A stretch of DNA of 64,000 nt from Polynucleobacter sp. 86C-FISCH (GTDB lineage Bacteria > Pseudomonadota > Gammaproteobacteria > Burkholderiales > Burkholderiaceae), in contig NZ_JACVOL010000001.1 in NCBI RefSeq assembly GCF_018882415.1, positions 644,253 to 708,252 on the forward strand, written 5' to 3'. The notes beneath the pieces were generated by a model. It saw only the letters and a program-made list of their open reading frames with translations. It ran no database searches and was not told the origin of the DNA. Of this stretch, positions 23,960-32,332 are shown in pieces; the first letter of the stretch is position 1; each line of letters starts with the position of its first letter. Made by a program: the position numbers and the translations under genes.

Positions 23960-25090
23960 ATGCGCATAGGAGTGCCACTGGAAACAAGGCCTGGGGAAAC
24001 TCGAGTAGCCGCCACACCAGAAACCGTTAAAAAACTCATCGGTCAAGGTCATACCGTCGTTATTCAGAAAGACGCTGGTGTAAAAGCCAGTCAACCTGAC
24101 TCTGCGTATGAAGCTGTCGGCGCAACTGTTGGCAGCGCAGCGGATGCGTTTGGAGCGGAGATTGTTCTAAAAGTTCGTGCTCCTGAGGCAGCTGAACTTA
24201 AGCAAATTAAATCTGGCGCCGTTCTCCTAGGCATGCTCGATCCATTTGATAACGACATGATTGCTGCAATGGCTGCTCAAGGCGTTACTGCATTCTCATT
24301 AGAAGCTGCGCCGCGTACAACACGCGCACAAAGCATGGACGTCTTATCTTCTCAAGCAAACATTGCTGGATATAAGGCCGTCATGGTTGCTGCCAATGAA
24401 TATCAACGCTTCATGCCAATGCTCATGACTGCTGCGGGAACTGTTAAAGCAGCTCGCGTTCTAATCTTGGGTGCCGGTGTTGCTGGCTTGCAAGCTATTG
24501 CTACTGCAAAACGCCTTGGTGCTGTGATTGAAGCATCTGATGTTCGTCCTGCAGCTAAAGAACAAATTGAATCTCTAGGTGCTAAGTTTGTTGACGTTCC
24601 TTATGAGACTGATGAAGAGCGTGAAATTGCTCAAGGCGTTGGTGGCTATGCCCGCCCAATGCCAGAGGCTTGGATGAAGCGTCAGGCAGCCTTAGTTGCT
24701 GAACGCGCTCAACAAGCAGACATCGTCATTGCTACCGCATTGATCCCTGGACGTAAACCTCCGGTCCTCCTACATAGCGACACCGTTGCTAATATGAAAC
24801 CGGGCTCAATCGTCATCGACATAGCCGCTGGTAAAGGTGATAACGGTTCTGGTAACTGCCCTTTAACTCAAGCAGATAAAGTAATTGATGTGAATGGCGT
24901 GAAGATTGTGGGCTATACAAATTTAGCCAGCATGGTTGCAGCTGATGCATCTGCACTCTACTCACGCAACTTGCTCGATTTCATGAAGCTGATTGTGGAC
25001 AAAGACGCGAAGTTGGTGATCCCAACTGATGACGATATCGTCACCGCTTGTTTAATGTGTCGTGATGGCCAAGCCATTCGCAAAAACTAA
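23960..25090 (+). CDS. pntAA: NAD(P) transhydrogenase subunit alpha, part 1 (PntAA)
   Basis: A 376-residue NAD-binding domain I of the proton-pumping transhydrogenase. It starts MRIGVPLETRPGETRVAATPETVKKL, has the Rossmann motif LILGAGVAGLQAIATAKRLGA and the QSMDVLSSQANIAGYKAV stretch typical of the family. The enzyme moves hydride from NADH to NADP using the proton gradient and supplies NADPH. Here the alpha chain is split into two genes, as in Rhodospirillum rubrum, rather than fused as in E. coli. GGAGA lies 7-8 nt before the ATG. The three pnt genes are close-set and codirectional. Confidence 0.96.
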   Translation: MRIGVPLETRPGETRVAATPETVKKLIGQGHTVVIQKDAGVKASQPDSAYEAVGATVGSAADAFGAEIVLKVRAPEAAELKQIKSGAVLLGMLDPFDNDMIAAMAAQGVTAFSLEAAPRTTRAQSMDVLSSQANIAGYKAVMVAANEYQRFMPMLMTAAGTVKAARVLILGAGVAGLQAIATAKRLGAVIEASDVRPAAKEQIESLGAKFVDVPYETDEEREIAQGVGGYARPMPEAWMKRQAALVAERAQQADIVIATALIPGRKPPVLLHSDTVANMKPGSIVIDIAAGKGDNGSGNCPLTQADKVIDVNGVKIVGYTNLASMVAADASALYSRNLLDFMKLIVDKDAKLVIPTDDDIVTACLMCRDGQAIRKN

Positions 25091-25115
25091 CAGTAAAAAA
25101 TACTAAGGAAACATT

Positions 25116-25454
25116 ATGGATCTCGCTGCCTTTCAAAGCATCCTCACCGTTCAAAACATTACTGTGTTTGTATTGGCCATTTTTGTCGGCTATCACGTAG
25201 TTTGGAACGTTACCCCAGCATTGCATACACCTTTAATGGCGGTAACTAATGCCATCTCCGGCATCATCATTGTTGGCGCATTACTTCAAACTGAAGTAAT
25301 TGGTGGTGATGAAATTACTCTGACCAGCATTATTGGTGCCGTTGCCGTATTCCTCGCCTCAATTAATATTTTTGGTGGCTTTATGGTCACCCGTCGCATG
25401 CTTGAGATGTTCAAGAAGAAAGCCCCTAAGGCTGATGCGGCTGGAACTAAATAA
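25116..25454 (+). CDS. pntAB: NAD(P) transhydrogenase subunit alpha, part 2 (PntAB)
   Basis: A 112-residue membrane protein with three to four predicted helices. The sequence [31 protein letters not shown] is the conserved transmembrane core of the alpha subunit, and [17 protein letters not shown] closes it. It forms part of the proton channel with PntB. It lies 25 bp after pntAA and 34 bp before pntB. Confidence 0.96.
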   Translation: MDLAAFQSILTVQNITVFVLAIFVGYHVVWNVTPALHTPLMAVTNAISGIIIVGALLQTEVIGGDEITLTSIIGAVAVFLASINIFGGFMVTRRMLEMFKKKAPKADAAGTK

Positions 25455-25488
25455 ACCTAGAACAAGACCTATATAGAGACCAAAAACT

Positions 25489-26856
25489 ATGTCAAACATA
25501 ACCGCTATTTCTTATCTCATTTCATCGGTGTTGTTCATCCTCGCTTTGCGTGGCCTGTCTTCACCAACCACTTCACGCCAAGGCAATACCTTCGGCATGA
25601 TTGGTATGTTGCTTGCTGTGATCACGACATTCATGATCCCAGACTTCAAACCTGTATTTTCATTAATCATTGCTGCAATCGTTGGTGGTGCTGTTATTGG
25701 AACCATTGCTGCTAAGCGCGTGCAAATGACCAAGATGCCTGAGTTGGTAGCTTTGATGCACTCCTTCGTAGGTTTGTCAGCTGTACTAATCGCGATTGCA
25801 GCCGTATTCAATCCAGCACACGACCATACTGGCGCACAAAAGATTGAACTCTTTATTGGCGCGTTTATTGGTGCTATTACCTTTACTGCATCGGTTATTG
25901 CATTCGGCAAGTTATCCGGCAAGGTCAGCGGCAAGCCAGTGACTTTTGCTGGTCAACATTTACTCAACCTTCTCCTAGCCATCACTATGGTTGGCGGCGG
26001 CGTAATGTACTTCATGACTGGTAGTCATGAAGCGTTCCTAGTAATGTGTGCGGTCGCTCTAGTGTTGGGTGTAACTTTGATCATCCCTATCGGTGGTGCC
26101 GATATGCCAGTGGTTGTATCGATGCTCAATAGTTATTCTGGTTGGGCTGCAGCAGGTATTGGCTTTACCTTGAATAACCCCGTGTTGATTATTGCGGGTG
26201 CTTGCGTAGGTTCATCTGGCGCCATTCTGTCCTACATCATGTGTAAGGCGATGAACCGCTCTATCTTGGCTGTATTGCTCGGCGGCTTTGGTGCCGAAGC
26301 TGCTGCAGGTGGTGGCGATGACGGCGGTCCTAAGAATTACAAAACAGGCTCACCTGAAGATGCTGCTTTCTTGATGGAAAACGCTGACACTGTGATCATT
26401 GTTCCAGGTTATGGCTTAGCAGTTGCTCGCGCTCAACACGCCCTGAAAGAATTGACTGAAAAGTTAACTCACCATGGTGTGACTGTGAAATACGCTATTC
26501 ACCCAGTTGCCGGTCGTATGCCTGGTCATATGAACGTTCTTTTGGCCGAAGCTGAAGTTCCATACGATCAAGTATTCGAGATGGAAGATATCAACAGTGA
26601 CTTTGGTCAAGCTGACGTGGTCTTGGTGCTTGGCGCTAACGACGTTGTTAACCCGGCAGCACGTACTCCAGGAAGCCCAATTTTTGGCATGCCAATCTTG
26701 GAAGCGTTTAAAGCTAAAACCATCATCGTTAATAAACGATCAATGGCGGCTGGTTATGCCGGCTTAGATAACGAACTCTTCTATATGGATAAAACCATGA
26801 TGGTCTTCGGTGATGCGAAGAAGGTTGTAGAAGAGATGGTTAAGGCTGTTGAGTAA
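25489..26856 (+). CDS. pntB: NAD(P) transhydrogenase subunit beta PntB
   Basis: A 455-residue subunit with an N-terminal membrane domain of about eight helices and a C-terminal NADP-binding domain III. Conserved pieces are GGADMPVVVSMLNSYSGWAAAGIGF, VPGYGLAVARAQHAL, YAIHPVAGRMPGHMNVLLAEA, and VLGANDVVNPAA. It completes the transhydrogenase. A strong terminator follows 26 bp after the stop. Confidence 0.97.
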   Translation: MSNITAISYLISSVLFILALRGLSSPTTSRQGNTFGMIGMLLAVITTFMIPDFKPVFSLIIAAIVGGAVIGTIAAKRVQMTKMPELVALMHSFVGLSAVLIAIAAVFNPAHDHTGAQKIELFIGAFIGAITFTASVIAFGKLSGKVSGKPVTFAGQHLLNLLLAITMVGGGVMYFMTGSHEAFLVMCAVALVLGVTLIIPIGGADMPVVVSMLNSYSGWAAAGIGFTLNNPVLIIAGACVGSSGAILSYIMCKAMNRSILAVLLGGFGAEAAAGGGDDGGPKNYKTGSPEDAAFLMENADTVIIVPGYGLAVARAQHALKELTEKLTHHGVTVKYAIHPVAGRMPGHMNVLLAEAEVPYDQVFEMEDINSDFGQADVVLVLGANDVVNPAARTPGSPIFGMPILEAFKAKTIIVNKRSMAAGYAGLDNELFYMDKTMMVFGDAKKVVEEMVKAVE

Positions 26857-26881
26857 TTCAACGCTGAACATCAAATAAATG

Positions 26882-26903
26882 ACCGCCTTCGGGCGGTTTT
26901 TTA
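26882..26903 (+). terminator. Rho-independent terminator of the pnt operon
   Basis: Stem ACCGCC / GGCGGT around a TTCG tetraloop (26888-26891), followed by a run of six or more T. Confidence 0.9.
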
Positions 26904-26955
26904 TTACACTAAATACACTTCTTAATCTTATTACCCTATCTTACGAGAGCTTGCT

Positions 26956-27747
26956 ATGCATTATTTCATGGAGAATCACCTCAATGTAGTGAAATATGCC
27001 CCCTACATATTCTTGGTATCCATTCTGATTTTCTTAGGCATAGGCTGGCTCATTGGTAAATATCGCCTACGCACCTCAGACAAGGTAGTTGTTCGCGACT
27101 CTTTAGCAGCAGCCATCTTTGGCTTGTCCGCACTGGTTCTAGGCTTTACATTTTCGAGCGCTAATGAGCATTTTGATAAACGCGTTAGCATCAATCGCGC
27201 TCAAGCAGATGCTATTACCCAAATCTACCAGTCCAGCAAGTATCTAAATACAGCAGACCAAAATGCAGTGCGAAATAATCTAAAAGAAATTCTTACGGAT
27301 CGTCTCGAAATTTACCAAGGGGTACATTCATTTACAGCCTTAAATGAAAATTTAGGGCGCCTGGGCCACAAGGTAAATGACTTCAATGAATTAATGATGC
27401 TAAGCATTCCTCGCGCACCAGCTAGCACCAAAGAGTTGGCTGATAAGATCTTGAGACCTCAAACAGATCACCTCATGGAGATTTTCAAGGATGGCATGCT
27501 GAATGCCAGACATCACCCCCCTGCAATTCTTGAGCGCTTTTTATTTACTCTGCTAACGATTGGTGCACTTTTAAGTGGCTATGCCATGGCCGTTAAAAAT
27601 GAAGAGGATTGGTTTTTAACCGCAATTTACCTCGGACTAATGGGCTTTGCGCTATATGTCATTTTCGCCCTAGAGTTTCCAAATCAGCTATTTCCTTACG
27701 ATGCCTTTAATGCTGACTTATTGCGAACTCAAAAACTATTGCAATAA
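26956..27747 (+). CDS. Membrane protein, bestrophin-like DUF4239 type
   Basis: A 263-residue protein of unknown function. Two hydrophobic helices at the N-terminus (about 14-34 and 51-69) are followed by a helical soluble part, and two more helices lie near the C-terminus (about 193-245). The segment DSLAAAIFGLSALVLGFTFSSANEHFDKRVSINRAQADAI is split here only to note its key pattern: LGFTFS, then a charged helix with an Arg-x-x-x-x-Arg-Ala-(Q/E)-A-x-A-I, typical of DUF4239 proteins. These are distantly related to bestrophin channels, but no function is proven. The gene stands alone between pntB and a convergent secreted unknown. Confidence 0.7.
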   Translation: MHYFMENHLNVVKYAPYIFLVSILIFLGIGWLIGKYRLRTSDKVVVRDSLAAAIFGLSALVLGFTFSSANEHFDKRVSINRAQADAITQIYQSSKYLNTADQNAVRNNLKEILTDRLEIYQGVHSFTALNENLGRLGHKVNDFNELMMLSIPRAPASTKELADKILRPQTDHLMEIFKDGMLNARHHPPAILERFLFTLLTIGALLSGYAMAVKNEEDWFLTAIYLGLMGFALYVIFALEFPNQLFPYDAFNADLLRTQKLLQ

Positions 27748-27771
27748 ACCTTTTCACAGCCGTTGTAGAAA

Positions 27772-28485
27772 TCACCTTCTTTGATAGCTATTGGATAAAT
27801 TGTCTTGCAGTACATACGCAACGCCATTAGCGACCAAGGAGAGGTCTTGATCAAGCACCCGACTACGGTAAGTCCAGCCAGCTGGTAATTTCAGCTGCTC
27901 GCTCAATCCTGGAAGATCTTTGATGTTGAGTGCAGGATTCACAATTTGTGAATACGATTGCATTACATAGACATCACCTGCTGGAGATGTAAGTTCATAA
28001 ACAGTTCTACCAGTTCTATAGACAAAGTTGGTAGTACGAGCAACTTCATTGGCGGTGTAATTCTTGCTACCCATCAACTGCTTCAGCAAACTCAACTTTA
28101 CTGTTGCCCGCAAATTCATCTCAATGCCACCAAAAGTCTCTTTTACGTCATTGACGGTATTCCCGGCTGCTTGTATTTCATCCATCATCCAATAGCGCGG
28201 GCCATTTAAAATGGCAATTGAAGCGTCATAATCTTTGACAATCGACTCTTTGGTTAACGCGCTCCATTGTGCTTCTGGGCAAAGATTAAGGCCTTGAGTG
28301 TTAAATACCCTCACTTCAAGCTTGAGCCAATCGCGCTTGCCAATCAAGACTTCGCAATAGCGCTGATTACGCAGGTTCGATATGCTTTTTTCAAAGATTG
28401 GGGTTTGTTGGGTAGGAGTTTGAGCGCAAGCCTCGCCTATTGCCAGCACAAGAGAGATCGCCAGAAATGTAAATGATTTATTCAT
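27772..28485 (-). CDS. Secreted protein of unknown function
   Basis: A 237-residue protein that I do not recognise. A clear Sec signal peptide (MNKSFTFLAISLVLAIGEACA, cleavage probably before QTPTQQ) points to the periplasm or cell surface. The mature part has no cysteine cluster or catalytic motif that I can see; it is a mixed alpha/beta sequence with many Tyr, Asn and Arg. The gene lies downstream of groEL on the same strand, behind groEL's terminator, so it probably has its own promoter or receives only read-through. Confidence 0.75.
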   Translation of the reverse strand: MNKSFTFLAISLVLAIGEACAQTPTQQTPIFEKSISNLRNQRYCEVLIGKRDWLKLEVRVFNTQGLNLCPEAQWSALTKESIVKDYDASIAILNGPRYWMMDEIQAAGNTVNDVKETFGGIEMNLRATVKLSLLKQLMGSKNYTANEVARTTNFVYRTGRTVYELTSPAGDVYVMQSYSQIVNPALNIKDLPGLSEQLKLPAGWTYRSRVLDQDLSLVANGVAYVLQDNLSNSYQRR

Positions 28486-28504
28486 GGTTTCACTGTACCA
28501 AATA

Positions 28505-28538
28505 AAAAACGCCCGGTCTTTTGAACCAGGCGTTTTAG
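28505..28538 (-). terminator. Rho-independent terminator of groESL
   Basis: On the minus strand AAAACGCCTGGT pairs with ACCGGGCGTTTT around a 7-nt loop, with one G-U pair, followed by a T run. It begins about 35 bp after the groEL stop. Confidence 0.88.
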
Positions 28539-28572
28539 TTTCTACAGCAAGCTAGCTGGAGAGGTAGAGCTA

Positions 28573-30240
<1,668 letters not shown>

Positions 30241-30253
30241 TTAAATACCGAAA

Positions 30254-30544
30254 TTACTTCTGTACAACAGCCATGATGTCGTCTTCACGCATCACGATGA
30301 GTTCTTCGCTGTCAACTTTTACTGTTTGACCTGCATATTTGCCAAACAAAACGCGATCGCCAACTTTGACGTCAAGTGCGTTTAATTTGCCGCTGTCATC
30401 ACGTTTGCCTGGGCCTACTGCCAATACTTCACCTTGATCAGGTTTTTCTGCAGCAGCGTCAGGAATGATGATTCCGGAAGCAGTTTTTGATTCTTGATCT
30501 AAACGCTTGATGATTACGCGATCATGTAAGGGACGCAAATTCAT
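30254..30544 (-). CDS. groES: Co-chaperonin GroES (10 kDa)
   Basis: A 96-residue GroES. The sequence [16 protein letters not shown], the mobile-loop part [17 protein letters not shown] and the C-terminal [16 protein letters not shown] are all typical. It caps the GroEL ring. AGGAG on the minus strand precedes the ATG at good distance. The promoter and CIRCE operator lie 110-170 bp upstream. Confidence 0.98.
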   Translation of the reverse strand: MNLRPLHDRVIIKRLDQESKTASGIIIPDAAAEKPDQGEVLAVGPGKRDDSGKLNALDVKVGDRVLFGKYAGQTVKVDSEELIVMREDDIMAVVQK

Positions 30545-30653
30545 CTCTTCTCCTATGTTAGTAAGTGTTAACTATTTAAATAAACTATATAAATCAATGC
30601 TTTACAATCTCATTACACGGAGTTTTGGGGTAATTTACTAATAAATCACCTTT

Positions 30654-30680
30654 TTAGCACTCGCGTGTAGGGAGTGCTGA
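30654..30680 (-). promoter_or_regulatory. CIRCE operator (HrcA-binding inverted repeat) of groESL
   Basis: Read on the plus strand: TTAGCACTC, nine bases, then GAGTGCTGA. The CIRCE consensus is TTAGCACTC-N9-GAGTGCTAA, so only one base of the second arm differs and the spacer is exact. It lies just after the -10 box, over the expected start site, where HrcA would block transcription. An hrcA gene is not in this window. Confidence 0.93.
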
Positions 30681-30712
30681 TTATATAGGTCCCATTCCCT
30701 GTATTTCAAGGG
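30680..30712 (-). promoter_or_regulatory. groESL promoter with overlapping sigma70-like and sigma32-like elements
   Basis: On the minus strand TTGAAA and TATAAT are separated by 18 bp, a good sigma70 promoter. The same stretch reads CCCTTGAAA, 14 bp, then CCTATATAA, close to the heat-shock sigma32 consensus (CTTGAAA and CCCCATnTA). The CIRCE element follows at once, so basal, heat-shock and HrcA control could all act here. Confidence 0.8.
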
Positions 30713-30860
30713 CGGATCACCATAAATTCTTTAAGGATTTGACCTCTTTTTATAATGGGGACAGGCTGGTAGGGCGATTCCTACAGATAAATCAGCCTAA
30801 AGCCCTTACAGCTCCAATCCGTCCTGCCTAGACTGGACAGTCACCGATTGGAGAATGCTG

Positions 30861-31703
30861 ATGAGCCCGAAATCCCGGCTGTACACGCTTGTAAAGGCAT
30901 GGAAGAACAAACCCTTCCACGAAGTACGAGACGCCTGTGGCGACCCCTGGCTTGGCCTTAGTAGCCAAGCTCTCGAAGAACACCAATCCTGGTCCAAGCG
31001 ACAAGCGATTAGCCATGAACCCATTTTTAACTGCAAGGGAACAAAACTGACAGGATCCTTATTTAGACCATTGCTGGTCGCATCGGATATGCAACTACTG
31101 CGCCTCTTTATGGAAGGTCTAGATACCATTTCGTACTGGTATCGCAGCGGTCGCTTTATTCCTGGAATCTTACCAATGCCAACCCACGCCCTAGCCTCTA
31201 GTAGCTACGTGGACGCAATGAGTGAATTGATTTTGAATTCACGTCTTCCAGTTGGCTTAGTAGCGATTGGAATTCAATCCGTCCCAGACCCTGCAACTGT
31301 TGATGCTTGTAAAGAGGGCTTGCTTCGTTTGCGAAGATTGGGCATCTTGTTGCATTTCTTGAATTTCTGCGGCAGTGCTGAAGAGTTGCATTGGATCACT
31401 GATATGCAATTGGAAGGCGTACACATTGATATGAGCACACTTCGTGAGCACGATCTAGCCAGTGATGCGCTATCCCAGTTAAGGCAATCACCTTACTCAC
31501 CTACACAAATTTATGCGGCCAACATTAGCTTAGTACAAGATTTAAAAAATGCATCAACTCTCATTGCAGATCATGCATATGGGGGACTGATGATGGCGCC
31601 GGTCAGTCGCCATCAAATGCTTCAAATAAACGATAGCCGTATCGCTAAAGCCATTTTTTCGCTGCACCCTCATCAACACCCAAACCAAAACGGAGACAAG
31701 TAA
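30861..31703 (+). CDS. Degenerate EAL-domain protein (BvgR-like position), probably not catalytic
   Basis: A 280-residue protein whose middle and C-terminal parts align by eye with EAL phosphodiesterase domains. HEPIFNCKGTKLTGSLFRPL corresponds to the usual (Y)QPI...GxEAL(L)R start, but EAL is SLF (Ser66-Phe68). PMPTHALASSSYVDAMSELI matches the VNLS...F region without the metal-binding Asn. The EITE, DDFG and KID positions are also changed (AIGIQS, LNFCGS, GVHIDMS), while the fold pattern up to YAANISLVQDLKNAS and GGLMMAPVS is kept. So c-di-GMP hydrolysis is unlikely; a binding or protein-interaction role is an inference. GGAG at 30850-30853 favours ATG 30861 over 30855. Its stop overlaps the regulator gene start (TAATG). 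A related gene, bvgR, sits beside bvgAS in Bordetella. Confidence 0.72.
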   Translation: MSPKSRLYTLVKAWKNKPFHEVRDACGDPWLGLSSQALEEHQSWSKRQAISHEPIFNCKGTKLTGSLFRPLLVASDMQLLRLFMEGLDTISYWYRSGRFIPGILPMPTHALASSSYVDAMSELILNSRLPVGLVAIGIQSVPDPATVDACKEGLLRLRRLGILLHFLNFCGSAEELHWITDMQLEGVHIDMSTLREHDLASDALSQLRQSPYSPTQIYAANISLVQDLKNASTLIADHAYGGLMMAPVSRHQMLQINDSRIAKAIFSLHPHQHPNQNGDK

Positions 31704-32326
31704 TGAGAAAACGCGTGATGTTGGTAGATGACCATCCAGCAATGCTGATGGCTCTTAAAAGTATGTTGCAGGACCAGTTGTTATTTGAGATTGCAGGGCA
31801 AGCCCAAAATGGAGAGGAGTGCCTCAGGTCCATGAAAGAAGTAAATCCCAATATGGTCATTCTAGATTTAGATATGCCCAAGACCGATGGGTTTGATGTG
31901 ATCCGCCGTATCGGCCTCATGTACCCCGATGTACGCATGCTGGTTCTCTCAAGCATGGATGAAGCCGTCTATGGCGGGAGAGTGCGCTCATTAGGTGGCC
32001 ATGGCTTTGTCAATAAAACTGCGGGAGCGGATGTCATTTTGGCCGCCTGCGTAGCTATATCTCAAGGTTATAACTTTTTCACTCATGGCAAGAATGGCAA
32101 TAGCTCATTAAGCGACAACGATAAGCTTGCATTGATTTCTGATCGAGAATTACAGGTCATGAAATATCTGGGCAAAGGTAATACTAATCAACAGATATCT
32201 GACATGTTGCATATCAGCAATAAGACGGTCGCCACTTACAAGACCAGAGTCTTTGATAAACTCGGAATTAATAATATTGCTGACCTGATCTTGTTCTGCC
32301 GCATGAACAACATCATCGAAAGCTAA
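31703..32326 (+). CDS. BvgA/EvgA-like response regulator (NarL/LuxR family)
   Basis: A 207-residue two-domain regulator. The receiver domain (about 1-120) has the acidic pair in VDDHP, the phospho-acceptor Asp55 in VILDLDMPK, Ser/Thr in LVLSS and the conserved Lys in FVNKTAG. A LuxR-type helix-turn-helix follows (about 145-205): LISDRELQVMKYLGKGNTNQQISDML and SNKTVATYKTRVFDKLGI. The C-terminal stretch resembles Bordetella BvgA, as I recall it, very closely. It should bind DNA as a dimer when phosphorylated by the kinase encoded 6 bp downstream. The start overlaps the EAL-like gene, with GGAG in a good position before it. Confidence 0.9.
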   Translation: MRKRVMLVDDHPAMLMALKSMLQDQLLFEIAGQAQNGEECLRSMKEVNPNMVILDLDMPKTDGFDVIRRIGLMYPDVRMLVLSSMDEAVYGGRVRSLGGHGFVNKTAGADVILAACVAISQGYNFFTHGKNGNSSLSDNDKLALISDRELQVMKYLGKGNTNQQISDMLHISNKTVATYKTRVFDKLGINNIADLILFCRMNNIIES

Positions 32327-32332
32327 AGCAAT

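Larger units (their letters stand above)
30545..30860. other. 310-bp divergent intergenic region between groES and the EAL-like gene
   Basis: The groES side holds the long leader, CIRCE and the promoter. On the plus-strand side an ATTCTTTAAGGATT element lies at 30726-30739 and a TATAAT at 30751-30756 with no good -35 box. The EAL-like operon must start somewhere between about 30740 and 30850. I see no gene or RNA structure of known class here. Confidence 0.6.

Noticed and set aside
30739..30756. TTGACC and TATAAT upstream of the EAL-like gene as a sigma70 promoter
   Set aside because: The spacer is only 6 bp, too short for sigma70. The TATAAT may still be used with another -35 region.
30806..31129. 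Minus-strand open frame of 107 codons opposite the EAL-like gene
   Set aside because: It lacks known motifs, and the plus-strand frame has the EAL pattern, a good ribosome-binding site and tight coupling with the next gene.
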